Program-made: the position numbers and the translations under genes
From: Clostridium sp.
GTDB taxonomy: Bacteria; Bacillota; Clostridia; TANB77; CAG-508
Direction of reading: 5' to 3'
NCBI GenBank assembly: GCA_018371855.1
Contig: JAHAKD010000001.1
Coordinates: 186,001-250,000, forward strand
Length of the DNA stretch: 64,000 nucleotides
The notes under the pieces: model-generated
Database searches by the model: none
What the model was told of the DNA's origin: nothing
What the model saw: only the letters and a program-made list of their open reading frames with translations
Part shown: positions 9,130 through 17,461 of the stretch, in pieces
How positions within the stretch are numbered: the stretch's first letter is position 1
Layout: every line of letters begins with the position of its first letter

Positions 9130-10573
9130 GTTAATAAAAAATGAGTTAATAAAGATTTTTTCAAAGAAAAGTATGATTGTTATTGGAGTAATTATTTTAG
9201 TTATAATAATAGGCTTTAATGTTTTAAATAAAGTAAGTCAAAACATGTCAAATTCATATTCGGCATATTCAGAAGGTTATATACAATATTTAGATGAAGA
9301 ATTAGCTAATTTAGACCCTAATAAACCTTCAGATATAAATAAATATGTAGAAACTAAATCACAAAAAGATCTAGCAACTCTTGCAAAAGATTATAAAGAG
9401 ACTAGCTGGCAAGCAGAAGTAATTGGAACAGTTATTTCTCCTATAATAGAGGAAATGAACAATTATGAATATATAGATAAAAATAATGAAGCACTTACTA
9501 CTTCTAAGGCTCAATATGATGAAATGCTTACAGCTTTAAAAAATAATGATTGGAAGTATTTTGCAAATAAAGAATTAGAAAGTATAAATACACAAATAGA
9601 AGAATTGAATGCTTTAATATCACAAGATAGTGAAAATGATGATTTAAAAACTCAATTAAAGAGTTTAGAATTACAAAAAGAAGTAGTTAATTTAAGGTTA
9701 GATAAGAACATTAATTATGGCAGTGATAATTATAAAAGTATAGCTGTACAAAATTATAGGATGTATATGGGCAATTATATTCAATCATCACAAGGAAAAA
9801 ATCTAACAGACGATGAAAAGTCAGAGATAAATGGATATTTAGAAAATGCTAATTTATATAAATATGATTTATATAATGACACAGAATATCAAAATACTGC
9901 TACAGCAAATTATACTTTTCAAAATTCAATAGGCACATATATCGCAATTATAGTAATGGTTGTTGTTATAGTTGCTGGCGTTTCAATTAGTGAAGAGTTT
10001 AATAAAGGCACTGTAAAATTACTATTAGTTAGACCCTATAGTAGAACTAAAATACTTATTTCAAAATTAATTGCTGTATTTATAACAATGCTTATTACTA
10101 CAGTTGCAATTTTATTATTACAATTTATTATTGGTGGAATTGTATATGGCTTTGGAACTTATATGATGAATGTTGTACAGTTTGATTTTACAACTAATAG
10201 CATTATTACATTAAATATTTTTGCATATCTTGGATTAATATTTATATGCAAATTACCAATATTTATTTTAATTGGAACATTAGCTTTTGCACTAAGTACA
10301 CTTTTCTTAAACTCACCGCTTGCAGTTGCATTACCTATACTTGGATATATGGGCAGCGATATGATTAATATGATTGCTATATCTTATAAATGGGATTGGG
10401 TAAAATATTTTGTAACGCCTAACTGGGATCTAAGTCAATATTTATTTGGTGGAACTCCAATGTTTAGCGGAACTAGTATAGAATTTTCTATAACTATTTG
10501 TGCAATATATTTTGCAATTATGCTAGTAGCTTCTATAGTTTCATTTAAGAAGAGGAATATTAAGAATGTATGA
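9122..10573 (+). CDS. ABC-2 type transporter permease
   Basis: 483 residues, TTG start with a GGGGGT site inside the end of the ATPase gene (8-nt overlap, so coupled translation). One N-terminal membrane segment (~16-36) is followed by a large extracytoplasmic region (~40-265) rich in coiled coil and then five or six membrane segments. 'SISEEFNKGTVKLLLVRPYSRTK' region is the cytoplasmic coupling motif of ABC-2 permeases. With the ATPase at 8217 it forms an exporter of unknown substrate. Confidence 0.88.
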   Translation: MSKLIKNELIKIFSKKSMIVIGVIILVIIIGFNVLNKVSQNMSNSYSAYSEGYIQYLDEELANLDPNKPSDINKYVETKSQKDLATLAKDYKETSWQAEVIGTVISPIIEEMNNYEYIDKNNEALTTSKAQYDEMLTALKNNDWKYFANKELESINTQIEELNALISQDSENDDLKTQLKSLELQKEVVNLRLDKNINYGSDNYKSIAVQNYRMYMGNYIQSSQGKNLTDDEKSEINGYLENANLYKYDLYNDTEYQNTATANYTFQNSIGTYIAIIVMVVVIVAGVSISEEFNKGTVKLLLVRPYSRTKILISKLIAVFITMLITTVAILLLQFIIGGIVYGFGTYMMNVVQFDFTTNSIITLNIFAYLGLIFICKLPIFILIGTLAFALSTLFLNSPLAVALPILGYMGSDMINMIAISYKWDWVKYFVTPNWDLSQYLFGGTPMFSGTSIEFSITICAIYFAIMLVASIVSFKKRNIKNV

Positions 10574-10639
10574 TACTTTAAATTTTATGTAAAATGTAGT
10601 ATAATATACTAAATCACGCAGTTGAAAGGAGAAAAAATT

Positions 10640-10978
10640 ATGAGGACAGAATTTGTATATCATAACTCGCGGATTTATATTATGTACAACGATGAATATG
10701 CCAGAACTTTTGCACAAGACACATTATTAAAAAGTGCTGTTAAACTGCATAGAAATGTTATCTTCTTGGCGTACCATCTACAAGATGAATATGTTTTACT
10801 TCACGTAAAACCGTTGGAAATCAACACTAGCTTTTATGAAGCCATTAGGCAAGTAAAAACTGAGTTACTATTTGATAAAAAACTAGTAACTCAGGATGAA
10901 ATTTTAAGAAAAAAACTGAACGAGCCTAAATTTAGTACAAGAGATACTTTCTTAGAGTTCCTACGGAGTGAAGCATAA
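10640..10978 (+). CDS. Imported-looking small gene, unknown function (112 aa)
   Basis: The ATG at 10640 has an AAAGGAGA site; a TTG at 10622 is less likely. The protein begins 'MRTEFVYHNSRIYIMYND' and shows no signal or membrane segment. I do not recognise it. Codon use differs from the neighbours: GC is visibly higher and CGG is used for Arg at least twice ('NSRIY', 'FLRSEA'). It has a TATAAT box at 10600-10605 and a perfect 12-bp terminator directly downstream. It resembles the genes at 12274 and 24154 in this style, so it is probably a recent acquisition. Confidence 0.7.
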   Translation: MRTEFVYHNSRIYIMYNDEYARTFAQDTLLKSAVKLHRNVIFLAYHLQDEYVLLHVKPLEINTSFYEAIRQVKTELLFDKKLVTQDEILRKKLNEPKFSTRDTFLEFLRSEA

Positions 10979-10983
10979 AATTA

Positions 10984-11018
10984 GAAACCGTACAGGCTAT
11001 TGCCTGTGCGGTTTTCTG
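10984..11018 (+). terminator. Terminator of the 10640 gene
   Basis: A 12-bp stem (10986-10997 with 11002-11013, one G-T pair), TATT loop, then TTTTCT. GC-rich compared with the other terminators in the window, like the gene it serves. Confidence 0.8.
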
Positions 11019-11082
11019 TCTATACAGGAAATTTTATACCAATTTGATATTTTGATTTACAAATTCATTACTTTGTCAATCC

Positions 11083-11111
11083 TTGATTTTTAAGTAAAAA
11101 CAGACTATAAT
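11083..11111 (+). promoter_or_regulatory. Sigma-A promoter for sua5
   Basis: TTGATT (11083-11088), 17-nt spacer, TATAAT (11106-11111); transcription would start about 25 nt before the TTG start codon. Confidence 0.75.
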
Positions 11112-11141
11112 ATTATGGAAAAATAAATAGAAGGTGTAAAA

Positions 11142-12173
11142 TTGAAAACAAAATATATAAATCTAAAAGAAGAATATAATGAAGAAAAAATAAAAGAAGC
11201 ATCACAAGAGATAGTAAATGGGAATTTAGTAATATTTCCGACAGAAACAGTATATGGAATAGGTGCAAATGCATTAAATGATAATGCTTGTAAAAATATT
11301 TTTAAAGCAAAGGGTAGGGCAGGGGATAATCCGTTAATAGTACATGTAAATAATGTAGATATGATTAAACAGCTTGTAGAAGAACCAAATGAAGTAGAAA
11401 AAATATTAATTAATTCTTTTTGCCCAGGTCCTTTTACATTAATATTAAAAGCTAAAAATATAATTCCAAAATCAGTTACTGCAGGACTAGATACTGTTGG
11501 AATAAGAATGCCTTCAAACAAGATTGCAAATAAGCTAATAGAATATGCAGATGTTCCAATTGCAGCACCAAGTGCAAATGTTTCTGGTAGACCAAGTGGA
11601 ACAAAAATAGAAGATATATTAAAAGAATTTGATGGTAAGGTTTCAACTATTATAGATGACGGAATGGTAGATATAGGGCTGGAATCAACAGTAGTTAGAG
11701 TTATAGATAATAAGGCAAGAATATTAAGGCCTGGTAAAATAACAAAAGAAGATATAGAAAAATTAGGGATAGAAGTAGAAATTGATAAGAATATTCTTGG
11801 AAAATATGATGGAAAAGAAAAAGTACTATCACCAGGTATGAAATATAGACATTATGCACCTAATACTAAATGCATGATGATATATAGTAAAAATGAAGAA
11901 TCTATGGTGAATAAAATAAATGAGCTTATTAAAGATAAAAAGGCATTAGTAGTATGTAGAGATAAAAATTTTGATAAGTATACTACAAGCTATAAAATAA
12001 AAATGGGAAATTCACTAGAAGAGATAGCTCATAATATTTTTTCTATTTTAAGACAAGTAGATAAATATAATGTAGACATAGTAATAATAGAGGGTATGCA
12101 AAAAGATGGCTTAGGTCTGGCCTTAAATAATAGATTATTACGTGCATGTGAATATAATTATTTAGAAATATAG
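11142..12173 (+). CDS. ywlC: Threonylcarbamoyl-AMP synthase (Sua5/YwlC)
   Basis: 343 residues, TTG start behind AGAAGGTG. An N-terminal YrdC domain (~15-205) has 'IFPTETVYGIGANA', 'KGRAGDNPLIVHV' and 'APSANVSGRPSGT'; a C-terminal Sua5 domain (~225-340) has 'SPGMKYRHYAP'. The enzyme makes threonylcarbamoyl-AMP from threonine, bicarbonate and ATP for the universal t6A37 modification of ANN-decoding tRNAs. The two-domain length matches Sua5 rather than the short TsaC. Monocistronic, with a clear promoter and a terminator. Confidence 0.95.
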   Translation: MKTKYINLKEEYNEEKIKEASQEIVNGNLVIFPTETVYGIGANALNDNACKNIFKAKGRAGDNPLIVHVNNVDMIKQLVEEPNEVEKILINSFCPGPFTLILKAKNIIPKSVTAGLDTVGIRMPSNKIANKLIEYADVPIAAPSANVSGRPSGTKIEDILKEFDGKVSTIIDDGMVDIGLESTVVRVIDNKARILRPGKITKEDIEKLGIEVEIDKNILGKYDGKEKVLSPGMKYRHYAPNTKCMMIYSKNEESMVNKINELIKDKKALVVCRDKNFDKYTTSYKIKMGNSLEEIAHNIFSILRQVDKYNVDIVIIEGMQKDGLGLALNNRLLRACEYNYLEI

Positions 12174-12216
12174 TATAGGGATTTTGAGGAATCGCCTAAA
12201 ATACTCTATTTTATAC

Positions 12217-12248
12217 AAAAAAACTGGTTCTTAAGAGCCAGTTTTTTG
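12217..12248. terminator. Bidirectional terminator between sua5 and the 12274 gene
   Basis: Stem around CTGGTTCTT/AAGAGCCAG (12224-12241), with A7 on the left and T6 on the right, so it works for both convergent genes. Confidence 0.85.
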
Positions 12249-12273
12249 CGTACTACATAAAATTTTAGATTTG

Positions 12274-13074
12274 TTACTTTGCCTTGGTGGATTCCTCGCC
12301 AATCTGCCGCATGCGATGAGCATGAGTTTCTTTTTCCGGATCTTCATACACTATTTCGTCTTCTGCATCCCACTTTACAGTCTTAAGACCTATAAGTCGG
12401 TATTCATGCCGGTAAACAGGTATGAATTTCACTTTTCCATCAAGGATATCCATAAATGTCTGTAATTTTTCTTTTTCAGACATTTCTGCATTTATCTCTC
12501 TTGAATAGGTAAAAGCGTCCCGGAAGGGATAGAAAGCAGAGTGAAGAGAAAAACCTCGTAAACGAAGTGCATCCCATTCAGTATTGATGCGATGTACAAC
12601 TTTCCATAGATTTTCATAGCTCCGAAAAATCATACCGTCGCGCCAATTCTCGTCGTGCTCTTCTTCTGTATCATGCATCCCCGCCATGTTTTTACATATT
12701 ACTTCAGTTATACATGTAATCTTGGCGCTAAGCTCAGAAGATTTCTCCTGCGAATTCACTGTAAGTGCTTCATCATAGAGTGTATCTAACTCTCCAAAGA
12801 TTTTTTTAATAGAGTCAGAATCTTCAGAACTTAACTTTTCATAATTCCTTGTATTTTTTGCCACATAGTTGGCAATTTTTAGCAAATTTTCAAGGTGGCA
12901 ACAAGGAGAGCTGCCATCCCAGTCAATTTCAGTTGTAATGATTTTTGTGTACAATTCTTGAATCATTGGGATAAGCTCCAGGTTGCAAGGCGAGCGGAAG
13001 TATTTGCTTTTTATGACATTGTCTACTTCGTCTTCCATCCGTGCAAAAAACGGGTTATACTTTTTTCTAAACAT
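12274..13074 (-). CDS. Imported-looking gene, unknown function (266 aa)
   Basis: Minus strand, ATG with a GGAGG site. The protein starts 'MFRKKYNPFFARMEDEVD'; it is soluble, mainly helical, Trp- and His-containing, without a signal peptide. I do not recognise it. Codon use is clearly foreign to the AT-rich neighbours, with at least five in-frame CGG Arg codons ('ARME', 'FRSY', 'PFRD', 'YRHE', 'MRQI'). It has its own promoter (extended -10 TGGTATAAT on the minus strand, 13153-13161) and shares the terminator at 12217. Probably transferred recently as a single transcription unit. Confidence 0.75.
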   Translation of the reverse strand: MFRKKYNPFFARMEDEVDNVIKSKYFRSPCNLELIPMIQELYTKIITTEIDWDGSSPCCHLENLLKIANYVAKNTRNYEKLSSEDSDSIKKIFGELDTLYDEALTVNSQEKSSELSAKITCITEVICKNMAGMHDTEEEHDENWRDGMIFRSYENLWKVVHRINTEWDALRLRGFSLHSAFYPFRDAFTYSREINAEMSEKEKLQTFMDILDGKVKFIPVYRHEYRLIGLKTVKWDAEDEIVYEDPEKETHAHRMRQIGEESTKAK

Positions 13075-13152
13075 GTAGTATCCTCCTTTTTGGTGTGTTA
13101 ATAAACTTACAACTTGTTACTCGTATAAGCAAAAATGCTTAAATACATTAAA

Positions 13153-13161
13153 ATTATACCA
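13153..13161 (-). promoter_or_regulatory. Extended -10 promoter of the 12274 gene
   Basis: On the minus strand this reads TGGTATAAT, about 80 nt before the ATG. The core ATGGTATAATT recurs before the gene at 24154. Confidence 0.5.
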
Positions 13162-13296
13162 TAATTAACATAAAATGTATAGCCTTAGAAGTAATGCAGT
13201 AAACTTCTTAAGGTTTTATATTATTAAAAGTAGACACACAAGCTAAAATAATATATAATATAAATGTACTAAGAAATTAAGGAGTGATTTATATAA

Positions 13297-13911
13297 ATGA
13301 AGAAATTTGATGATGGTAATATCCAAATTCAATATAGTGACGAGAATGAGCCGTGTGTGCTCGAACTTATGAACCAAGTACTAATTGCTTACGAGACTAT
13401 CACAAGTTTATTTAAACTAAAAAATTATGACAGAAAAATTATAATCTACTTATATAATAGTGTAGAAGAATTACATAACGAAGTGTTTGGCGAAAAAAGA
13501 GAAGAATGGGAAGTAGCATTAGAAGGTGAAGATGGAAACTTAAAATTAGTAACACCTTTAAATCCAGGAAATGTTCATTCATATAGTGATATCTTGAAAA
13601 TAGCACAAAAATCTGTTGCAGATATGATTCTTGCAGATAATTTTGATGATATTCCTAATTGGTTAGATATTACGACATATCTTTTCGGATTAAACGACGC
13701 AAAAACAATTTATTCGTATCAAAAATTAAATATTAATAATATAAAATCTTATAGTGATGCATATTTTATTACTTTATCATTAATTAACATTTATGGCATT
13801 AACAAAATCATAAAAATATATAAAAAAGCAAAAAATTATAACAAGATTTTAAATGCATCAGATAAAGAAATTAACAACAAAATCATTCAATATTATGCAG
13901 AAGCAGTATAA
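13297..13911 (+). CDS. Unknown protein, possible degenerate peptidase-MA-like fold
   Basis: 204 residues, ATG with AAGGAG site, no signal or membrane segment. The order of an N-terminal alpha/beta region with 'IIIYLYNSVEELHNEVFG', then a helix 'ILKIAQKSVADMILAD' and 'IPNWLDITTYLFG' resembles gluzincin-like proteins (a helix at the HExxH position followed by PxWLxE), but no HExxH is present. The resemblance is by eye only. It is monocistronic and followed by a long hairpin terminator. Confidence 0.65.
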   Translation: MKKFDDGNIQIQYSDENEPCVLELMNQVLIAYETITSLFKLKNYDRKIIIYLYNSVEELHNEVFGEKREEWEVALEGEDGNLKLVTPLNPGNVHSYSDILKIAQKSVADMILADNFDDIPNWLDITTYLFGLNDAKTIYSYQKLNINNIKSYSDAYFITLSLINIYGINKIIKIYKKAKNYNKILNASDKEINNKIIQYYAEAV

Positions 13912-13945
13912 TATTAAAAATTATTTGAATATTAAATATAAAAAT

Positions 13946-13997
13946 AAAACTCATAGATTAAATATGTTTTAGCGTAATTAATCTATGAGTTTTTGCT
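13946..13997 (+). terminator. Terminator after the 13297 gene
   Basis: AAACTCATAGATTAA pairs with TTAATCTATGAGTTT across a 16-nt loop, followed by T-rich sequence. Confidence 0.8.
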
Positions 13998-14137
13998 TTG
14001 TCGAAAAAAGTCAAAAAGTAAAAAAATTGACGAACGAAAATACTTGCTTTTATAAGGTTATAGGTATACAGTAGAATATACAAGCTAAAATTATTTACAT
14101 TTTAACTTAAGAAAAGAAGGAAAGGGGAAATAAACAA

Positions 14138-14446
14138 ATGAGTAAAAGATTTTGTGGAGGGATATTTTTTGATCCAAAGTTAATGATTGAATTAGGAGTA
14201 GAACATCCGGTGAGTTTGCTGTATTATTTAACCTATGAGAATAAAAGCTATGGAATAGAAATAGTAAAAATTCAATATAATGAAGATTCAAAAATGACAA
14301 GAGAAGTAGGAAACATAGATGATATATCAGAAAATGAAGCTGAAGTAATTTCAATTATAAATAAGTTAAAAGAAAACTATGTTACACCTATCGTAATGAA
14401 AGATATAATAGAGGATATGAAATACGAGATTATCCCTATACAATAG
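14138..14446 (+). CDS. Small conserved Firmicute protein, DUF6514-like
   Basis: 102 residues, ATG behind AAGGAAAGGGG. Sequence features are 'SYGIEIVKIQYN', 'VGNIDDISENEAEV' and 'YVTPIVMKDIIEDM', the pattern I associate with DUF6514 small cytoplasmic proteins; that assignment is tentative and no function is known. The first 30 residues ('KRFCGGIFFDPKL') precede the domain. Monocistronic with its own terminator. Confidence 0.65.
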   Translation: MSKRFCGGIFFDPKLMIELGVEHPVSLLYYLTYENKSYGIEIVKIQYNEDSKMTREVGNIDDISENEAEVISIINKLKENYVTPIVMKDIIEDMKYEIIPIQ

Positions 14447-14477
14447 CAACTAGAACTTAAGTTTTGGTTGTTTTTTT
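14447..14477 (+). terminator. Terminator after the 14138 gene
   Basis: CAACTAGAACTT pairs with AAGTTTTGGTTG (two or more G-T pairs), followed by seven T. Confidence 0.75.
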
Positions 14478-14520
14478 ATGCTTAATTAGATATAATAGAT
14501 ATGCAAAATAATAGGGAAAA

Positions 14521-14562
14521 AAGGAACGTCCCCAGATCCCGGATTGGTCCTAAATCCCGATT
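14521..14562 (+). repeat. Degenerate dispersed repeat, copy A
   Basis: Starts AAGGAACGTCCCCAGATCCC and contains a second internal half GGTCCTAAATCCCGATT. It matches the segment at 24695-24720. The GGAACGTCCC-type core is typical of REP-like elements scattered in Bacillota genomes. It supplies the false upstream extension of the trmB frame (TTG 14544). Confidence 0.55.
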
Positions 14563-14573
14563 GGAGGAATAAA

Positions 14574-15239
14574 ATGAGAATTAGATTTAAGCCATGGGCA
14601 AGACCAGAATTAGAAGCTTGCAAATTTTATATAGATAATCCAGAAGATTATAAAGGAAAATGGAAAACAGCTTTTAAAAATACAAATAATCCAATACATT
14701 TAGAACTTGGATGTGGTAAAGGTAATTTTATATCACAAATAGCATTACAAAACCCAGACATAAATTATATTGCAATAGATTTAGTAGATGCTATGCTTGG
14801 ACTAGCTAAAAGAAATGTAGAACAAGAATTTGAAGCTAGCCATAAAGAGCCAGACAATGTTATTCTTACTAGATTTGATATAGAACGAATTTTATTAACA
14901 ATGAATAATAATGATAATATAGAAAGAATTTATATTAGTTTTTGTAATCCTTGGCCTAGAGGAAAACATAGAAAGAAAAGATTAACACATACAAGACAAT
15001 TGGAAAAGTATAAGGAATTTTTAATAGCAGGTGGAGAAATACATTTTAAAACAGATGATGATGATTTATTTGAATCTAGCATAAACTATTTTAAAGAAAG
15101 TGGGTTCGAAATTATAAAACTAACATATGATTTACATTCTGAGACTGATTGGGAAGACATCCAAACAGAACATGAAAAAATGTTCTCAGAAAAAGGAATA
15201 AAAATAAAAGCTTTAATAGCTAAATTAACAAAAAAATAA
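14574..15239 (+). CDS. trmB: tRNA (guanine-N7-)-methyltransferase
   Basis: 221 residues from ATG 14574, which has a TTGGAGGA site; an upstream TTG at 14544 lies within a repeat and is rejected. Motifs: SAM-binding 'LELGCGKGNFISQIA', 'YIAIDL', the family motif 'FCNPWPRGKHRKKRL', and 'IHFKTDDDDLFE'. It methylates G46 of tRNAs using S-adenosylmethionine. The ispG SD overlaps the stop region, so trmB and ispG are cotranscribed. Confidence 0.95.
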   Translation: MRIRFKPWARPELEACKFYIDNPEDYKGKWKTAFKNTNNPIHLELGCGKGNFISQIALQNPDINYIAIDLVDAMLGLAKRNVEQEFEASHKEPDNVILTRFDIERILLTMNNNDNIERIYISFCNPWPRGKHRKKRLTHTRQLEKYKEFLIAGGEIHFKTDDDDLFESSINYFKESGFEIIKLTYDLHSETDWEDIQTEHEKMFSEKGIKIKALIAKLTKK

Positions 15240-15250
15240 TGGAGGATGTT

Positions 15251-16315
15251 ATGTATAAAAGAACTGAAACCAGACCTATAAAAGTAGCAAATGTCCAAAT
15301 AGGAGGTCAAAACAAAGTAAGTATTCAATCTATGACAAATACTAAAACAAAAGATGTAGCTTCAACTGTTAAACAAATATTAGAACTAGAGAAAGCTGGT
15401 TGCGAGATAATACGCGTTGCATGTTTAGATATGGAAGATGCAAAAGCAATTAAAGGTATAAAAGAACAAATACATATACCAATAGTAGCAGATATTCATT
15501 TTGACTATAAAATTGCAATATGTGCTATAGAAGCTGGAGTAGACAAGGTGAGAATTAATCCAGGTAATATTGGTGGTAAAGAAAAAGTAAAAGCAGTTGT
15601 AGACAAATGCAAGGAATATAATGTTCCTATAAGAATAGGCGTTAATGCAGGATCTTTGGAAAAAGATTTGTTAGCAAAGTATGGTGGTAAGCCAACAGCT
15701 AAAGCAATGGTAGAAAGTGCAAAAAGGCATGTAAAAATATTAGAGGACTTGGATTTTTATAATATAGCAATATCTTTAAAAGCTTCTAATTTAGATTTAT
15801 GTATAGAAAGCTATGAAGAGGCAGCTAAAACTTTTAAATATCCATTACATTTAGGAATAACAGAGGCTGGAACAGCATTTAGTGGAACTATAAAATCAAG
15901 TATTGGGCTTGGAGCTTTATTAAGAGAGGGAATAGGTGATACAATTAGAGTTTCTTTATCAGATAATCCTATAGAAGAAATTAAGGTTGTAAAAGAAATA
16001 TTAAAAGATTGTAATTTGTATAATAATGTTCCAACATTAGTTTCATGTCCTACTTGTGGTAGAACACAAATAGATTTAATACCAATAGCAAAAGAAGTAG
16101 AAGAATTTTTACAAACTATAAATAGTGATATAACTGTTGCTGTTATGGGATGTGCAGTAAATGGACCAGGAGAAGCCAGTAATGCAGATATAGGTATTGC
16201 TGGTGGAATAAAAGAAGGTTTATTATTTAAAAAAGGAAAAATAATTAGAAAGATTCCTCAAGAAAATATTGTAAGAGAATTAAAAGAAGAAATATTAAAA
16301 ATGATAGAAGGTTAA
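15251..16315 (+). CDS. ispG: 4-hydroxy-3-methylbut-2-enyl-diphosphate synthase
   Basis: 354 residues. The GGAGG at 15241-15245 directs the ATG at 15251 ('MYKRTETRPIKVANV'), not the ATG at 15239 that contains it. The TIM-barrel part has 'SIQSMTNTKTKDV' and 'VRINPGNIGG'; the C-terminal iron-sulfur part has 'SCPTCGRTQID' and 'MGCAVNGPGEA', supplying the three [4Fe-4S] cysteines. It reduces MEcPP to HMBPP in the MEP isoprenoid pathway, using reduced ferredoxin or flavodoxin. Confidence 0.96.
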   Translation: MYKRTETRPIKVANVQIGGQNKVSIQSMTNTKTKDVASTVKQILELEKAGCEIIRVACLDMEDAKAIKGIKEQIHIPIVADIHFDYKIAICAIEAGVDKVRINPGNIGGKEKVKAVVDKCKEYNVPIRIGVNAGSLEKDLLAKYGGKPTAKAMVESAKRHVKILEDLDFYNIAISLKASNLDLCIESYEEAAKTFKYPLHLGITEAGTAFSGTIKSSIGLGALLREGIGDTIRVSLSDNPIEEIKVVKEILKDCNLYNNVPTLVSCPTCGRTQIDLIPIAKEVEEFLQTINSDITVAVMGCAVNGPGEASNADIGIAGGIKEGLLFKKGKIIRKIPQENIVRELKEEILKMIEG

Positions 16316-16319
16316 AATA

Positions 16320-17267
16320 TTGAAAGTAAAAGAACTATTACATGAATTTCAAACAAATCCAGAATACCAAGAATTAGATGAGTTAAGTTTTATTAGAAAA
16401 ATTTATATAGAGATCGGAAAAAACAAAACTTTTGATGTAAGATACTATTTCGGAAATACAGCGACTCAAAAGCAAATATATAGACTAGCTAAAAAGGGAA
16501 CTGGAGTTGAAGATAGACTTGAAGATAGAGAAATTATATGTTATTCGTTAGCTAGACAATGTGAATATATTTTTAAGGAATTAGGATATAGTTGTACAGT
16601 TACACATGAACCAAAAGAATTAGAACATGTGTTTAATATTCTTACACTAAAAAATGGTGATAGGATAAAGCTTGATCTACAGGCTGATTTAGAGTTTATA
16701 CAAACTGGTAGGAGAACAAGACATTTTGGTACAACAGATGATGAATATGTTTTATTAACTGAGGTTCCCACAGAAGAATTAGAAAGAGCAGATAGGAACA
16801 TCGGATATACAAGCGAAACTGGAGAATATACAGATGAAGTTATAAGCTCAATTATTGCAGATTTATCTGGTTTACCATTAAAAGATAAAGTAACAAAATT
16901 TATAGGCAACGAGAATATAATTAATATTTCAGCTAATATGGGATATATGCAACAATATTCTTTTTATTATAAAATGCTAACAAGTTTAGCAGAAAATGAA
17001 ATTTGGAAAAAGCTCTATATTTTTCCTTGTAAAGTGAGTCAAGAAGAATATACAAGTTGTATATTCATAAGAGAGCAAGATCCTACTGTATTTTTATATT
17101 CTAATAAACATAACAGATTTTTAAATGTAGATATAGAGAAAATCCCAGACTTACAAGAAGAAGGATTAAGATTAGGAGTTAGAGGAACAGAAAATGGAGT
17201 AAAACTACTAAGAAGAGCTATTACAGAAAGAAAAAGGAAACTAGACGATTCAGAACAATCTTTATAA
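16320..17267 (+). CDS. Transglutaminase-like (Cys-His-Asp) fold protein
   Basis: 315 residues, TTG start 4 nt after ispG, with AGAAGG as SD. In residues ~85-140 a candidate papain/transglutaminase triad appears in order: Cys in 'REIICYSLARQCEYIF', His in 'KELEHVFNIL', Asp in 'DRIKLDLQADLEF'. This is the classic transglutaminase-like core, so a peptidase- or amidase-like role is inferred, not shown. A basic C-terminus 'RRAITERKRKL' closes the protein. No signal peptide, so cytoplasmic. The link with trmB-ispG is positional only. Confidence 0.6.
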   Translation: MKVKELLHEFQTNPEYQELDELSFIRKIYIEIGKNKTFDVRYYFGNTATQKQIYRLAKKGTGVEDRLEDREIICYSLARQCEYIFKELGYSCTVTHEPKELEHVFNILTLKNGDRIKLDLQADLEFIQTGRRTRHFGTTDDEYVLLTEVPTEELERADRNIGYTSETGEYTDEVISSIIADLSGLPLKDKVTKFIGNENIINISANMGYMQQYSFYYKMLTSLAENEIWKKLYIFPCKVSQEEYTSCIFIREQDPTVFLYSNKHNRFLNVDIEKIPDLQEEGLRLGVRGTENGVKLLRRAITERKRKLDDSEQSL

Positions 17268-17284
17268 GGAGATGGAATATATTA

Positions 17285-17374
17285 ATAAAGCAGTTAATAA
17301 TTGGCGGTGGAAATACTTTAGAACTATTTAAGATTACTGATTCAAATAATAATGAAGTAAAGTTTATAAATTAA
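17285..17374 (+). other. Possible gene remnant or leader ORF before pta
   Basis: An open stretch reading '(I)KQLIIGGGNTLELFKITD' ending in TAA at 17372. It looks like a protein beginning, but the only codon in start position is ATA, 8-10 nt after an AAGGAGATGG site. It may be a decayed start or a very small peptide. Confidence 0.25.
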
Positions 17375-17385
17375 TATATTTTAGC

Positions 17386-17414
17386 TTGCCAATAAAAAAA
17401 TACTAATATATAAT
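17386..17414 (+). promoter_or_regulatory. Sigma-A promoter for pta-ackA
   Basis: TTGCCA (17386-17391), 17-nt spacer, TATAAT (17409-17414), about 48 nt before the pta start. Confidence 0.8.
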
Positions 17415-17461
17415 TGAAGAGGCGATAATTCTTAGCCAACAAAACAAAAAGGAGGATTAAA

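Noticed and set aside
14544..14573. Upstream TTG start for trmB
   Set aside because: The extension lies in a dispersed repeat; the ATG at 14574 has the SD and the conserved N-terminus.
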